A stretch of DNA of 64,000 nucleotides from Shewanella atlantica (GTDB lineage: Bacteria > Pseudomonadota > Gammaproteobacteria > Enterobacterales > Shewanellaceae), in the NCBI RefSeq assembly GCF_003966265.1, contig NZ_RXNV01000002.1:62001-126000 (forward strand), given 5' to 3'. Below are positions 8,154-18,391 of this stretch, in pieces (the stretch's first letter is position 1; each line of letters starts with the position of its first letter). The position numbers and the translations under genes are program-made. The notes under the pieces were generated by a model. The model searched no databases. It was not told the DNA's origin and saw only the letters and a program-made list of their open reading frames with translations.

Positions 8154-9827
8154 GTGGAACAGCTTTGGATAGATAACTTACCTGATGATGTACCATCGGA
8201 GATTGATGTAAACGAGTATGATTCGCTTGTCGATATGTTTGAGAAATCAGTATCGAAGTACGCCGATCAACCTGCATTTGTTAATATGGGCGCGACACTG
8301 ACTTATCGGAAGTTGGAAGAGCGAAGCCGCGCATTTGCCGCCTATCTTCAAAATGAACTTAAGTTAGTCAAAGGCGACAGAGTCGCCATCATGATGCCCA
8401 ACTTATTACAATATCCTATCGCGCTATTTGGCATATTACGTGCCGGACTGGTTGTGGTGAATGTTAACCCTCTCTATACCCCAAGAGAATTGAAGCACCA
8501 ACTGAACGATTCCGGTGCCAAAGCCATTGTCGTCGTCTCTAATTTTGCCCATACACTCGAGAAGGTTGTCGATCAGACACCTGTCGAGAGCGTGATCCTG
8601 ACCGGGCTTGGTGATCTTCTTAGTGCTCCGAAACGGACATTAGTTAACTTTGTCGTCAAGTACATCAAGAAGATGGTACCAAAATACAATTTGCCCCATG
8701 CTATTTCGATGCGAAAGGCGTTATCGAAGGGCAGAGGGATGCAATACGTTAAACCTAAACTGGTTAACGATGATATCTCATTCCTGCAATATACCGGCGG
8801 GACTACGGGGGTATCGAAAGGCGCCATGCTCACCCACGGTAATGTGGTGAGTAACCTGTTACAGGCAGATGCAGCGTATTCGCCACTGTTGATCGACGGC
8901 AAAGAGTTCGTGGTAACAGCCTTACCTCTGTACCATATCTTCGCATTAACCGTGAATTGCTTGTTGTTTATGCATAAAGGCTCCAACAACCTGCTTATCA
9001 CTAACCCTAGGGATCTGCCAGCATTCATCAGTGAGCTGAAAAAGCATCCTTATACAGCCATCACCGGTGTTAACACCCTGTTCAATGCCTTAGTTAATAC
9101 TCCTGAGTTCGCCGAGTTAGATTTCTCCCAGGTCAAGTTGTCCATAGGTGGCGGCATGGCTGTACAGCGCGCCGTAGCCGATAAATGGCAAAGAATCACT
9201 AAGAATAAGCTACTCGAAGGCTACGGCCTGACAGAGGCTGCTCCGTTAGTGACTTGTTGTCCATATAACCTTGAAGGTTACAACGGCTCTATCGGCTTCC
9301 CGGTTGCCATGACGGATATTCAGGTGCGCGATGATGCTGGTAATGTCCTGCCTCAGGGGGAGAGTGGTGAACTGTTTGCTAAGGGCCCACAAGTGATGAA
9401 AGGCTATTGGCAACGCCCGGAGGAGACGGCGAACGTTATCGATGATCAAGGTTATCTGGCAACGGGTGATATCGGTTATATGGATGAAAATGGTTTCTTT
9501 TTCATCGTCGACCGTAAGAAAGATATGATCTTAGTTTCGGGTTTTAATGTATTTCCTAACGAAATCGAAGAGGTTGTCGCCATGCATCCTAAGGTGGTTG
9601 AAGTGGCTGCCGTTGGAGTCCCTAATGAGCTATCTGGGGAAACAGTGAAAGTGTTCGTGGTTCAAAATGATAAATCTTTAACCGAACAAGATCTCATCAC
9701 GCATTGTCGTAAGCATTTAACGGGATATAAAGTTCCTAAACTGGTAGAATTCAGAGACGAGCTACCGAAATCTAACGTAGGAAAAATTCTGCGTAGAGAG
9801 TTGAGGGATGAAGTTAAGCCTAGTTAA
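8154..9827 (+). CDS. fadD: Long-chain fatty acid-CoA ligase FadD (GTG start)
   Basis: The 557-residue protein (E. coli FadD is 561) activates long-chain fatty acids to acyl-CoA at the inner membrane for beta-oxidation. Visible features are the P-loop-like [14 protein letters not shown], the adenylation motif [10 protein letters not shown], the hinge [20 protein letters not shown] and the C-terminal Lys in [10 protein letters not shown]. The start is a GTG at 8154, 8 bases after an AGGAGA ribosome site, and the N-terminal [10 protein letters not shown] matches the family. It is followed by a strong terminator and rnd, as in enteric bacteria. Confidence 0.96.
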   Translation: MEQLWIDNLPDDVPSEIDVNEYDSLVDMFEKSVSKYADQPAFVNMGATLTYRKLEERSRAFAAYLQNELKLVKGDRVAIMMPNLLQYPIALFGILRAGLVVVNVNPLYTPRELKHQLNDSGAKAIVVVSNFAHTLEKVVDQTPVESVILTGLGDLLSAPKRTLVNFVVKYIKKMVPKYNLPHAISMRKALSKGRGMQYVKPKLVNDDISFLQYTGGTTGVSKGAMLTHGNVVSNLLQADAAYSPLLIDGKEFVVTALPLYHIFALTVNCLLFMHKGSNNLLITNPRDLPAFISELKKHPYTAITGVNTLFNALVNTPEFAELDFSQVKLSIGGGMAVQRAVADKWQRITKNKLLEGYGLTEAAPLVTCCPYNLEGYNGSIGFPVAMTDIQVRDDAGNVLPQGESGELFAKGPQVMKGYWQRPEETANVIDDQGYLATGDIGYMDENGFFFIVDRKKDMILVSGFNVFPNEIEEVVAMHPKVVEVAAVGVPNELSGETVKVFVVQNDKSLTEQDLITHCRKHLTGYKVPKLVEFRDELPKSNVGKILRRELRDEVKPS

Positions 9828-9870
9828 CTACCTCAAAAGCACATGATAGGTGTGTTTATCTCGCTTTCTT

Positions 9871-9897
9871 AGCCGGCTATTAGCCGGCTTTTTATTT
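9871..9897 (+). terminator. Intrinsic terminator after fadD
   Basis: The hairpin AGCCGGCT-ATT-AGCCGGCT has eight perfect pairs and is followed by TTTATTTT, a clear rho-independent terminator 43 bases after the fadD stop and upstream of rnd. Confidence 0.88.
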
Positions 9898-9926
9898 TGT
9901 AGCATTCCATCTTCCGGGAGAACAAC

Positions 9927-11036
9927 TTGTTAGCGTTTCAATATATAGATGACGATGCGAGCTTAACTGAGCTTGTATCGAAATATCGTCAGAGTCCTTT
10001 ATTGGTGTTGGATACTGAATTCGTACGAACGCGTACTTATTATGCCCGACTTGGTTTGATACAGGCTTACGATGGTACAACGTTAGCATTGATTGACCCG
10101 ATTGCCGTTGGCAATCTGTCAGAGTTCTGGAGCCTGCTCACTGAGCCGGAAATTACCACGGTATTGCACTCATGCAGTGAAGATCTTGAGGTGTTCGCTC
10201 GCAATGGTCAGTGCCAGCCAATTCGTCTGTTCGATAGCCAAATCGCAGCATCACTGTGTGGTTTCGGTCATGGGCTGGGCTATGCCAAATTGGTCGAGCA
10301 GACACTGAATATCGCGCTGGATAAAGGTGAGTCCCGCACCGACTGGATGAAGCGTCCCTTGAGTAAGGCTCAACTTACCTATGCTGCCAACGATGTCTAT
10401 TACCTCTATGAGCTCTATCCTCAACTCATTCAAAAGTTAGAAGATAAAGCCAGACTGGATTGGGTATTCGAGGAAGGCGAGCGTATGACGCAAGGGCGTT
10501 TAACTCCGCCGGATCTTGAATTGGCATACCTGAAAGTTAAAAATGCCTTTCAATTGAGCGCTAAGCAGTTAGCTTACCTTAAGGTTTTGGCTAAATGGCG
10601 ATTAAATAAGGCGTTATCACGAGATCTTGCCGTTGGATTTGTGGTGAAAGATCATGCCTTGATTGGCTTGGCAAAAAAGCAGCCAAAGAATGTCAGTGAA
10701 CTCAATAAGATGATCGAACTGACGGAACAGGAGAAACGCATACATGGTCGAGACCTGTTAGCATTGCTCGATACCGCCGATCTCGATAACCTGCCTAAGC
10801 CAATCGATGTGTTGGCGTTGAGGAACGGTTATAAGTCATCATTTAAGACCATTAAGAATTGTCTGAGCGCACTTTCTGAAAAGCATGATGTTCCGATTGA
10901 ACTGCTTGGCTCGAAGCGACATATTCATGAGTATCTGCAATGGTTATGGGATGGAAAGAGCGGCGATACTCCGCTGTTGTTAAGTGGTTGGCGCGCTGAT
11001 ATTGCCGCATCACCACTGACCGAATTGGCTTTGTAA
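9927..11036 (+). CDS. rnd: Ribonuclease D (TTG start)
   Basis: This 369-residue 3'-5' exoribonuclease (E. coli RNase D is 375) trims tRNA and other stable RNA precursors. The DEDDy catalytic residues are visible in VLDTEFVR, HSCSEDLEVF and YAANDVYYLYEL. An HRDC domain follows in the C-terminal third. The start is a TTG at 9927, placed by the CGGGAG ribosome site 8 bases upstream and by the typical N-terminus. Its position directly after fadD and before the min genes matches other gammaproteobacteria. Confidence 0.95.
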   Translation: MLAFQYIDDDASLTELVSKYRQSPLLVLDTEFVRTRTYYARLGLIQAYDGTTLALIDPIAVGNLSEFWSLLTEPEITTVLHSCSEDLEVFARNGQCQPIRLFDSQIAASLCGFGHGLGYAKLVEQTLNIALDKGESRTDWMKRPLSKAQLTYAANDVYYLYELYPQLIQKLEDKARLDWVFEEGERMTQGRLTPPDLELAYLKVKNAFQLSAKQLAYLKVLAKWRLNKALSRDLAVGFVVKDHALIGLAKKQPKNVSELNKMIELTEQEKRIHGRDLLALLDTADLDNLPKPIDVLALRNGYKSSFKTIKNCLSALSEKHDVPIELLGSKRHIHEYLQWLWDGKSGDTPLLLSGWRADIAASPLTELAL

Positions 11037-11070
11037 TACCGATTGCTATAAAGCCTGTACAGATAAAAAT

Positions 11071-11107
11071 AAACCCGCGTTTATCGATATAAACGCGGGT
11101 TTTTTTA
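11071..11107. terminator. Bidirectional intrinsic terminator between rnd and minE
   Basis: A stem of at least 12 pairs, AACCCGCGTTTAT with its complement, ends in a run of seven T on the plus strand; the minus strand has a short A/T-rich tail. It lies between the convergent ends of rnd and minE and can serve both. Confidence 0.9.
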
Positions 11108-11131
11108 TTGCTAGCTGAAAGTGAGCTCAGG

Positions 11132-11392
11132 TTACTTTTCTTCTGGTAAGGTCACATTCAATTCGAGTACAGACAGTTTATCGTCATTTTGATCCAGTTG
11201 AACCGATACCTGATCCGAATCGATATGGACGTACTTTTTTATCACCTCTATGATCTCTTGCTTCATCTGAGGGAAATAGTCCGGCGCATCTCGTTCGCCA
11301 CGTTGATGCGCTACGATGATCTGCAGACGTTCCTTGGCTGTAACGGCCGTATTTGGCTTCTTTTTACTTTTGAAATAATCGAGTAAAGACAT
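11132..11392 (-). CDS. minE: Cell division topological specificity factor MinE
   Basis: The 86-residue MinE (E. coli 88) starts [20 protein letters not shown], the membrane-targeting and MinD-binding segment, followed by the [13 protein letters not shown] contact helix and the dimeric C-terminal domain. It drives pole-to-pole oscillation of MinCD and so keeps FtsZ rings at midcell. It is the last gene of the minC-minD-minE operon, two bases after minD. Confidence 0.97.
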   Translation of the reverse strand: MSLLDYFKSKKKPNTAVTAKERLQIIVAHQRGERDAPDYFPQMKQEIIEVIKKYVHIDSDQVSVQLDQNDDKLSVLELNVTLPEEK

Positions 11393-11394
11393 AG

Positions 11395-12204
11395 TTAGCT
11401 ACCAAATATCCTTTTTAAAAATCCTTTCTTCTCTTCAGTTACAAAACGTAAAGGAAGTTCTTCACCTAGCAAGCGATCAACACTGTCACTATAGGCTTTG
11501 CCTGCGTCACTCTCTTGATCCATGATAACGGGTACACCAGAGTTCGATGCCTTCAATACAGCTTGAGACTCAGGGATCACACCGATAAGCGGAATAGCTA
11601 AGATCTCTTCTACATCTTCGACACTGAGCATCTCACCGGTCGTGACTCGACTAGGTGAGTAGCGGGTCAGGAGTAAAAATTCTTTAACCGGCTCTAGACT
11701 CTGCTCGGCGCGCTTAGATTTACTCTGTAACATTCCAAGAATACGGTCAGAGTCTCTGACTGAGCTGACTTCAGGATTGGTTGTCACTATAGCAATGTCG
11801 GCAAAATAGAGTGCCATCATCGCCCCGGTTTCGATGCCGGCAGGAGAGTCGCAGATGATGAACTCAAAGTCTTTAGCCAGATCATCGAGTACCCGGCCCA
11901 CGCCCTCTTTAGTCAGCGCATCTTTATCACGAGTCTGAGAGGCGGGCAGAACAAATAAATTTGGACAACGTTTATCTTTAATCAAGGCTTGATTTAGGTT
12001 GGCTTCGCCATTGATAACATTGACGAAGTCGTAAACGACCCGGCGCTCACAGCCCATAATAAGGTCTAAATTTCGAAGTCCGATATCAAAATCTACAACG
12101 ACAGTCTTGTGTCCTTTTAATGCCAACCCGGTTGCAATAGCTGCGCTGGATGTTGTTTTACCTACACCGCCTTTACCTGAGGTGACAACAATAATTTGTG
12201 TCAT
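11395..12204 (-). CDS. minD: Septum site-determining ATPase MinD
   Basis: The 269-residue ParA/MRP-family ATPase has the deviant Walker A motif [11 protein letters not shown] near residues 9-19 and ends with the amphipathic membrane-targeting helix [11 protein letters not shown]. Bound to ATP it dimerises on the inner membrane and recruits MinC; MinE stimulates hydrolysis. Length (E. coli 270) and gene order are typical. Confidence 0.98.
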   Translation of the reverse strand: MTQIIVVTSGKGGVGKTTSSAAIATGLALKGHKTVVVDFDIGLRNLDLIMGCERRVVYDFVNVINGEANLNQALIKDKRCPNLFVLPASQTRDKDALTKEGVGRVLDDLAKDFEFIICDSPAGIETGAMMALYFADIAIVTTNPEVSSVRDSDRILGMLQSKSKRAEQSLEPVKEFLLLTRYSPSRVTTGEMLSVEDVEEILAIPLIGVIPESQAVLKASNSGVPVIMDQESDAGKAYSDSVDRLLGEELPLRFVTEEKKGFLKRIFGS

Positions 12205-12229
12205 GTGTTGTTCTTTCCTTTTCTCTGTC

Positions 12230-12895
12230 TTAAAGAGGCAGTGACTCTATGGTAAGAGATTCACCTTCGAGACGAATACAGCCACTTTTTGTTGTGCTGT
12301 TGGCCTGAATATTGTCTGTTAGCCAGTATTGACCCGCTATAGAAACGAGTTCGGCTTCCATGGTTTTTGCAATGATGACAGCGTGTTTGTCACCCGATGC
12401 GCCCGCCATGGCTTTACCACGTAATGTGCCATAAATATGAATGCTGCCATCGGCAATAACCTCGGCGCCGTTACCCACAGTTCCAATGACAACCAGATCT
12501 CCATTTTTAGCATAGATCTGTTGTCCGGATCGAACATTCTGTTTCACTAATTTAGTTGTCTTGGGTAACTGTGGTTGGGATTGGGTCTGTTTTCCCGATT
12601 TAATTATCGCCAGACCTAAAGTTTTAGCCTGTTCAGTCAAGGTGTTAATTGCCGCGGTTATCCCAACAATCACTAATTGTCGTGAAGTGAGAAGGTCTTT
12701 TAGTGCGGCAAGGTTAAAACTCGAGTCTGAAATTGAGCTGAGATTGACGACAAGAGGAGCGCCAATAAAAAACTGAGGGGCGATAGCAAGTTTGCTATCA
12801 AGCTCTTTCGCCACCTTTTCCAGATCAATGCTATTGATATGGAGTACAGAAAGCGTAAAAGATGAGCCTTTTAACTCTAGGCTAGGTGTCTGCAT
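12230..12895 (-). CDS. minC: Septum formation inhibitor MinC
   Basis: The 221-residue MinC (E. coli 231) has an N-terminal FtsZ-antagonising domain and a C-terminal beta-helix with the [20 protein letters not shown] pattern, here [24 protein letters not shown]. It inhibits Z-ring assembly away from midcell with MinD. The gene heads the operon, 25 bases before minD, and is transcribed divergently from ycgL across a 121-base promoter region. Confidence 0.96.
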   Translation of the reverse strand: MQTPSLELKGSSFTLSVLHINSIDLEKVAKELDSKLAIAPQFFIGAPLVVNLSSISDSSFNLAALKDLLTSRQLVIVGITAAINTLTEQAKTLGLAIIKSGKQTQSQPQLPKTTKLVKQNVRSGQQIYAKNGDLVVIGTVGNGAEVIADGSIHIYGTLRGKAMAGASGDKHAVIIAKTMEAELVSIAGQYWLTDNIQANSTTKSGCIRLEGESLTIESLPL

Positions 12896-13016
12896 TGCGA
12901 CATTGCTCTTTATAAATAATCAGACTTGGCGCTGATTTGCATTATATTAATGACCGACCATGTTATAGTGTGGTTTCGTTACTGGCAAGTTGAATAGTTT
13001 GGAAAATAGATAGTAT

Positions 13017-13298
13017 ATGATCTGTGCTGTATATAAGAGTCGACGTAAGGTCGACAGCTACCTTTTCGTTGAAAAGCGCAATGAGTTTGAGCGGGTACCC
13101 GAAGCATTGATGGAGATGTTCGGCGCACCAGAATTAGTGATGATGCTCCCTATTATGAAGCGTGACCACTTAGGATTCGCAGACATCAAGAAAGTAAGAA
13201 GTGAACTTGCCGAAAAAGGTTATTACTTGCAACTCCCCCCACCGAAAGTTAACTTACTCGAACAGCATAAGCTGGAGATTGGCTACAGCCGAGATTAG
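13017..13298 (+). CDS. ycgL: YcgL domain-containing protein
   Basis: The 93-residue protein matches the YcgL family: MICAVYKSRRKVDSYLFVEKR at the start and the conserved GYYLQLPPPK near the end. The family is small, cytoplasmic and of unknown function, restricted to gammaproteobacteria and usually next to the min operon, as here. It is followed 38 bases later by the MltB-like gene. Confidence 0.93.
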   Translation: MICAVYKSRRKVDSYLFVEKRNEFERVPEALMEMFGAPELVMMLPIMKRDHLGFADIKKVRSELAEKGYYLQLPPPKVNLLEQHKLEIGYSRD

Positions 13299-13336
13299 AA
13301 CGAGTTAGGGAATCGTTAGCATAGAAGGGATCAGCT

Positions 13337-14338
13337 ATGGTTTGGAAAAAAATTGGAGCCGCGTTTTTTATCACCCTGCTTAGTGGCTCGGTGCAACTCG
13401 CATCTGCACAAGACAGTCAACAATCGCCTAATTTCGTTGAATATTTAGACGCACTAAAACACGAAGCCAAAGAGCAGGGCATTGAAAACGAAACCGTGGA
13501 TCGTGTTTTTCCAAAAATTAAGCCTTTTAAGCGGGCAGTATTTACCGGAAAAACTCAAGTTGAACCTAAGACTTCTCTGGAAACCTTCCTCCCCGCGACC
13601 GTACCTGAATGGAAAGTTGAAAAAGCGAGACAGCTGTTTAAAGAACATAGCGCGGAACTTAAAGCCCTAGGCGATAAGTATGACGTACAGCCTCGATTTA
13701 TTATCGCCCTATTGGGCATAGTATCGGATTTTGGCGTCGACTCAGGTCATCTTCCCCTGTTGTCTGTTTTAGCTTCCTCTGCCTATGAGGGGAGCAAAGA
13801 GGCCTTCTTCAGAGATGAGTTTTTTTCTGCCTTAAAGATCATTGAGCAAAATGATATCGACTTTGACAACTTGAAAGGTTCTTGGACCGGTGTCATGGGA
13901 CAAACTCATTTTACGCCAAGCCAGTATCTCTTGTTCGCCCAGGATGGTGATGGTGATGGCAAGAGTGATATCTGGAATAACACGCAAGACACCTTCGCCT
14001 CTTTGGCCTATTTTCTACAGCAAGCAGGTTGGAAGAGTGACGGTACCTGGGGACGTCAGGTTCTCGTTCCCAAAGAGTTCGATCTCTCGCATTCGTCACT
14101 CGATATAAAGAAAACTTTCTCACAGTGGTCTGCCCTCGGCGTGACGCGTTTCGATGGCTCAAAACTGCCTTCGCGGAATGATATGCAAATTTCACTGATC
14201 ATGCCTGATGGTGCAATAGGGCGTAAATACCTCGTTTATGATAACTATCGAGCCTTGCTGAAATGGAATGAATCTGACTATTTTGCCCTTTCAGTGACCT
14301 ATCTTTCGGAGCGGATCAAGTATCCGGCGATAAAATAG
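13337..14338 (+). CDS. MltB-family lytic transglycosylase-like protein lacking the expected catalytic Glu
   Basis: This 333-residue exported protein has a signal peptide ending near ASA-QD (residue 24) and an SLT_2/MltB-type domain with the GSWTGVMGQTHFTPSQY stretch and a DGDGDGKSDIW loop. MltB relatives cleave the peptidoglycan glycan strand with a single Glu in a G(I/V)ET-type motif. In this protein the aligned motif reads LLGIVSDFG, with Val129 (GTA at 13721-13723) where Glu is expected. The rest of the fold appears intact over the full length, with no frameshift. It may be a catalytically inactive murein-binding or regulatory relative. The position after ycgL is shared with other Shewanella-like genomes. 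Confidence 0.85.
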   Translation: MVWKKIGAAFFITLLSGSVQLASAQDSQQSPNFVEYLDALKHEAKEQGIENETVDRVFPKIKPFKRAVFTGKTQVEPKTSLETFLPATVPEWKVEKARQLFKEHSAELKALGDKYDVQPRFIIALLGIVSDFGVDSGHLPLLSVLASSAYEGSKEAFFRDEFFSALKIIEQNDIDFDNLKGSWTGVMGQTHFTPSQYLLFAQDGDGDGKSDIWNNTQDTFASLAYFLQQAGWKSDGTWGRQVLVPKEFDLSHSSLDIKKTFSQWSALGVTRFDGSKLPSRNDMQISLIMPDGAIGRKYLVYDNYRALLKWNESDYFALSVTYLSERIKYPAIK

Positions 14339-14346
14339 TGTAAAAT

Positions 14347-14369
14347 AGCCCGCGAGAGTGGGCTTTTTT
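14347..14369 (+). terminator. Intrinsic terminator after the MltB-like gene
   Basis: AGCCC and GGGCT form a five-pair stem around a GCGAGAGT loop, followed by six T. It lies 8 bases after the stop and just before ycgN. Confidence 0.72.
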
Positions 14370-14382
14370 ATAGAATTTAATC

Positions 14383-14823
14383 ATGTCGTTTTGGAAGAAT
14401 AAAACCTTAGCTGAGATGGACACCCAAGAGTGGGAGTCACTTTGTGATGGTTGTGGTAAATGTTGTTTAAACAAGTTGATCGATGATGAGACCGAAGAAC
14501 TTTATTATACGAATGCAGCCTGTAAATTATTAGATCCATCAGATGGACATTGTGTCCACTATGTTCAGCGTTTCAATTTTGTCCCATCCTGCACGCAAGT
14601 CACCGTGGATAATGTTGCCGAGCTAACCTGGTTACCGGATAGCTGCGCGTATCGTCGTCTTCACTTTGGTCGTGAGCTTCCTTCCTGGCACCCGTTAATC
14701 ACAGGTTCTAAAGAGGCGATGCATGCTGCCGGCATGTCTATTCAGAATAAAGTGACCTGTGAAACGAAAGTGAAGTATATGGAAGACCATATCGTGCTTT
14801 GGCCTTTAAAAGATATCGAATAA
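14383..14823 (+). CDS. ycgN: YcgN family cysteine-cluster protein
   Basis: This 146-residue UPF0260 protein matches E. coli YcgN in length. The cluster [12 protein letters not shown] near residues 22-33, with further Cys at residues 47, 58, 69 and 87, suggests binding of a zinc ion or Fe-S cluster. Its role is unknown. It sits very close to the preceding terminator, so it probably has its own promoter within or overlapping the end of the MltB-like gene. Confidence 0.92.
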   Translation: MSFWKNKTLAEMDTQEWESLCDGCGKCCLNKLIDDETEELYYTNAACKLLDPSDGHCVHYVQRFNFVPSCTQVTVDNVAELTWLPDSCAYRRLHFGRELPSWHPLITGSKEAMHAAGMSIQNKVTCETKVKYMEDHIVLWPLKDIE

Positions 14824-15040
14824 ACGAATAGACCGCACACTAAATCACCTGTTATCCGTATCGCTATTGGCGCCTTATAAAGGCGCTGAGATTGCTACTG
14901 GGCGAAACTAAATCTTATCTAGCTACACAGCGATAATCTTCATTAATATCAATAGGTATATTATCAAGAGAGAAAATGTCTCCATGACCATAGGGCCATG
15001 AAGACACCGGAGCGATGAGTTTTTACTGGGTGGTTTTGAC

Positions 15041-15571
15041 TTATCTAGTTTTACTCAGTGCGGGGATCATGAAGATAGCCAGTGCTAACAGATAAGTTGA
15101 AAAAGCAACAATCATCCATTGCCCCATTGTCACTCCCATCATCTGCCAAGGGATATCGCTGCACATGCCCGATGGCATAAATACCGAAGGTAACCATTCA
15201 TGCAGGGGCATCCAACTCGGGAATTCAGGCAGGAAGGAGCAGGTAGAGAACGGAGAAGGGTTCGTCTGCATATCCACTAACTCTAAGGCTAGTTTCAAGC
15301 CCCATGCGGCACTAATTCCCCAGCCCAGCACGGCGATAAAGCGCAAAAAACGATTCTTATAACCGACTATGCCGATAAGTGCAGCGCCCAAAATGCCAAA
15401 AATGGCCAACCTTTGGTAAATGCACATGACACAGGGATCGAGTTTCATTACATGTTGAAAGAAAAGGGCACAAAGCTCCAGCCCAAGTGCTGTGCCTGCA
15501 AGAATTAGCCAGGCCAGGCGAGATTGAGCGAATCGTGTCACAGGGTTCAAGAGGCTGCTCTCCATAATCAT
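15041..15571 (-). CDS. dsbB: Disulfide bond formation protein DsbB
   Basis: The 176-residue inner-membrane protein (E. coli DsbB also 176) has four transmembrane helices and two redox-active Cys pairs: CVMC in the first periplasmic loop and the pair in CSFLPEF...PSGMC in the second. It reoxidises DsbA and passes electrons to ubiquinone. The gene lies downstream of nhaB on the same strand, with a terminator between them, as in enteric bacteria. Confidence 0.96.
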   Translation of the reverse strand: MIMESSLLNPVTRFAQSRLAWLILAGTALGLELCALFFQHVMKLDPCVMCIYQRLAIFGILGAALIGIVGYKNRFLRFIAVLGWGISAAWGLKLALELVDMQTNPSPFSTCSFLPEFPSWMPLHEWLPSVFMPSGMCSDIPWQMMGVTMGQWMIVAFSTYLLALAIFMIPALSKTR

Positions 15572-15581
15572 AGATATAATA

Positions 15582-15607
15582 AAAAAAACGCCCGAAAGGG
15601 CGTTTTC
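15582..15607 (-). terminator. Intrinsic terminator after nhaB
   Basis: The stem AAAACGCCC-GAAA-GGGCGTTTT is nine pairs with a GAAA-type tetraloop. Read on the minus strand it ends in a run of eight T. It lies between nhaB and dsbB. Confidence 0.88.
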
Positions 15608-15670
15608 ATAAGACTTTGATGAACTAAGAAAGTTCAGATTAAATCTTAATATTACTCATCAACTTCAGAC

Positions 15671-17254
15671 TTAATGTCCGCTGACCGCGCCGGCAGCGTC
15701 TTTGACGCTATGATGCAGTATCATATGTGAGTCATAGAAGTATTGAGTCATCTGCTCCAGGCCACCGAGTTGAATGGTTAAGACGCCGACAATCGACAGC
15801 ACTATGGTGTAAGGCAATGCCATCCATACCATACGTCCATACGAGAGGCGAATGAGGGGAGCAATTGCTGAAGTTAACAAGAACAGGAATGCGGCTTGCC
15901 CGTTTGGTGTGGCAACCGATGGTAGGTTAGTACCTGTGTTGATTGCTACGGCAAGCAGGTCGAACTGATCACGGGTGATCTGGCCCGATAACAGAGCGGC
16001 TTTAACTTCGTTGATATAAACCGTACCGACAAAGACGTTATCACTGACCATAGACAGTAGGCCATTGGCGATATAGAAGATAACCAGCTGTGTGTTACCT
16101 TCGTAGCTAAGCGCCCACTGAATTACAGGAGCGAACAGCTGCTGGTCGATAATTACAGCTACAATGGCAAAGAATACGGCCAATAGTGCGGTGAAAGGCA
16201 GTGCCTCTTCGAAGGCTTTACCTATGGCATGCTCGTTCGTGATTCCGTTAAATGCCGTTGCCATAATGATAACAGACAGACCAATCAAACCAACTGAGGC
16301 TAGATGGAAAGCGAGTCCAACGACCAGCCAAACACCAATCAGTGCCTGAATGAGTAGTTTAACCTTGTCATGCTTAGTTCGGTGAGCATCTTCATGAGCA
16401 GCAAATTCAGACAAGATGGTATGTACCGCTTCCGGTAACTGTTGACCGTAACCAAACACCTTAAATTTTTCGACTAAGAAACAGGTGGTAATACCGGCAA
16501 AGAAGACAGGGACGGTTACAGGTGACATTCGCATCGCAAATTCGACAAACTGCCAATTAGCTTGAGCCGCAATAATCAAGTTTTGCGGTTCGCCCACCAT
16601 AGTACATACGCCACCGAGTGCTGTACCTACACCGGCGTGCATCAACAGGTTACGAAGGAAACCACGGAATGCGCTTAATTCATCTTGACACAGCTGATGG
16701 TGTCCATCGGAAGTATGGTCATGATCGTCGGCGAAGCTCTTACCCGAAGCCACCTTATGGTAGATAGAGTAGAAGCCAACTGCGACAGCAATGATAACGG
16801 CAATCACCGTCAGGGCGTCGAGGAAAGCGGACAGGAAGGCTGAAGCAATACAGAACATTAAAGATACTACAATCTTTGAGCGTACCTTAGTGATCATCTT
16901 AGTGAAGACAAACAGCAGTAGTTGCTTCATGAAATAGATGCCGGCAACCATGAAGATCAACAGCAACATAACTTCAAGGTTGGCCTCTAACTCATGAAAG
17001 ACCTGACTTGGGGAGGTCATGCCGATGGCGACGGCTTCGATGGCTAATAAACCACCGGGCTGAAGTGGGTAGCATTTTAGTGCCATAGCCAAGGTGAAGA
17101 TGAACTCAATAACCAGTAACCAACCCGCGATAAACGGATTCAGGTAAAAAATAATTGGGTTGATAATTAAAAAAGATAAAATTGCGATTTTGAACCACTT
17201 AGGAGAATTTCCTAAGAAGTTATCAATAAACGCCTGACTCATAGTCACAGGCAT
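15671..17254 (-). CDS. nhaB: Na+/H+ antiporter NhaB
   Basis: The 527-residue polytopic inner-membrane protein (E. coli 513) belongs to the NhaB branch of the IT superfamily. It exports sodium in exchange for protons at neutral to alkaline pH. Typical are the start [22 protein letters not shown], about a dozen hydrophobic segments, the [21 protein letters not shown] motif and [20 protein letters not shown] His-rich loop ([12 protein letters not shown]) lies near residue 175. It is divergent from fadR, the arrangement seen in E. coli. Confidence 0.96.
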   Translation of the reverse strand: MPVTMSQAFIDNFLGNSPKWFKIAILSFLIINPIIFYLNPFIAGWLLVIEFIFTLAMALKCYPLQPGGLLAIEAVAIGMTSPSQVFHELEANLEVMLLLIFMVAGIYFMKQLLLFVFTKMITKVRSKIVVSLMFCIASAFLSAFLDALTVIAVIIAVAVGFYSIYHKVASGKSFADDHDHTSDGHHQLCQDELSAFRGFLRNLLMHAGVGTALGGVCTMVGEPQNLIIAAQANWQFVEFAMRMSPVTVPVFFAGITTCFLVEKFKVFGYGQQLPEAVHTILSEFAAHEDAHRTKHDKVKLLIQALIGVWLVVGLAFHLASVGLIGLSVIIMATAFNGITNEHAIGKAFEEALPFTALLAVFFAIVAVIIDQQLFAPVIQWALSYEGNTQLVIFYIANGLLSMVSDNVFVGTVYINEVKAALLSGQITRDQFDLLAVAINTGTNLPSVATPNGQAAFLFLLTSAIAPLIRLSYGRMVWMALPYTIVLSIVGVLTIQLGGLEQMTQYFYDSHMILHHSVKDAAGAVSGH

Positions 17255-17565
17255 GGCACCCTCTCAAAATTGTTGATAGATATGATTATTAGATTTATGA
17301 CTTCAATATATTTGAATCGCACAGTTTAGCTTAAAGAGAGTCCTAAATTAATACCCTAGCTTCATGTTCATCTTAAAAAAACCTTAAAATGTCGATTAAC
17401 ATGGCAAAATAGGTTTAAAAGATTGACTGCACGCTGATTCTGAGTTGTTTTGTGATCTTAATCGTTGATCTTGGCCACTATTATCCGAGAAAGGTTTCCA
17501 TTTCTTCCGGCTCTGGTATGATCAGTGTATTAAATATCACTTTTTAAATTGGGAAAATTAACCTG
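17255..17565. promoter_or_regulatory. Divergent nhaB-fadR promoter region
   Basis: This 311-base AT-rich region holds the starts of two divergent transcription units. The only specific site seen is a candidate FadR operator, listed separately. No small gene was found in it. Confidence 0.6.
17513..17525. promoter_or_regulatory. Candidate FadR operator
   Basis: CTGGTATGATCAG matches the palindromic FadR core CTGGTCNGACCAG at 10 of 12 fixed positions. It lies 41 bases upstream of the fadR start and could mediate autoregulation or control of nhaB. It was assigned by eye. Confidence 0.45.
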
Positions 17566-18315
17566 ATGACAATTGTCCAAAAAGCTCCTGTCGTGGCAAA
17601 AAACAAAGATATTATTGAAGCCAAAGGACCTGCGAGCTTTGCTGAGAAGTATATTGTCCGATCTATCTGGGAGGAGAAATTCCCACCAGGTTCTATTTTA
17701 CCAGCAGAGCGTGAATTATCGGAGCTGATCGGAGTAACCCGTACCACGCTCAGGGAAGTCCTGCAACGTTTAGCCAGAGATGGTTGGTTAACTATTCAGC
17801 ACGGTAAACCTACTCGCGTCAACGATATTTGGGAAACCTCAGGTCTTAATGTATTAGAAACTATCGCCGACCTTAACCCGGCAGGTGAACCTGTATTGTT
17901 AGAGCAGTTACTTTCTGCGCGAACTAATATCAGTGCTATCTATTTTAAAGGTGCAATTCGCCATAACCCGGAAAAAGTGATTGAAGTATTAGAAGAGATA
18001 TCTTCTTTGAACGATGATCCTAAGGCTTATGTAGAATTTGATTATCGGTTACACCATGCCCTGGCTTACAACTGTGGTAACCCTCTTTATGTTCTGATCC
18101 TAAACGGCTTCAAAGGTCTGTACAGTCGTGTCGGAGAAGATTATTTTGCGATAGATAAGGCTCGTGAGATCGCGCTGGACTTTTATGAGGCGCTACTTCA
18201 ACTTGCCCATGAGAAAAATCACAATGCTATCCCTGGCTTAATGCGCAGTTATGGTATCAATAGCGGTAAAGTTTGGCAGAAATACAGAAACAGTCTGCTG
18301 GAAACTGCAGAATAA
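17566..18315 (+). CDS. fadR: Fatty acid metabolism transcriptional regulator FadR
   Basis: The 249-residue GntR-family regulator (E. coli 239) has an N-terminal winged helix, LPAERELSELIGVTRTTLREVLQRLARDGWLTIQHGKPT, and an FCD-like C-terminal acyl-CoA-binding domain. It represses beta-oxidation genes and activates unsaturated fatty acid synthesis, releasing DNA when it binds long-chain acyl-CoA. The first ~10 residues (MTIVQKAPVV) are an extension relative to E. coli; the conserved part begins at AKGPASFAEKYI. The 40-residue insertion known from Vibrio FadR is absent. fadD in this window is a likely target. Confidence 0.95.
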   Translation: MTIVQKAPVVAKNKDIIEAKGPASFAEKYIVRSIWEEKFPPGSILPAERELSELIGVTRTTLREVLQRLARDGWLTIQHGKPTRVNDIWETSGLNVLETIADLNPAGEPVLLEQLLSARTNISAIYFKGAIRHNPEKVIEVLEEISSLNDDPKAYVEFDYRLHHALAYNCGNPLYVLILNGFKGLYSRVGEDYFAIDKAREIALDFYEALLQLAHEKNHNAIPGLMRSYGINSGKVWQKYRNSLLETAE

Positions 18316-18355
18316 GTTAACTGTCGTTTATATCGAAAAGAGTACGAGTAGAAAA

Positions 18356-18387
18356 TAAAAACCGCTTCATCGTGAAGCGGTTTTTTT
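18356..18387. terminator. Bidirectional terminator between fadR and tamB
   Basis: The stem AAAACCGCTTCA-TCG-TGAAGCGGTTTT has twelve pairs, with seven T after it on the plus strand and an A/T-rich tail on the other. It separates the convergent ends of fadR and tamB. Confidence 0.92.
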
Positions 18388-18391
18388 GTGG

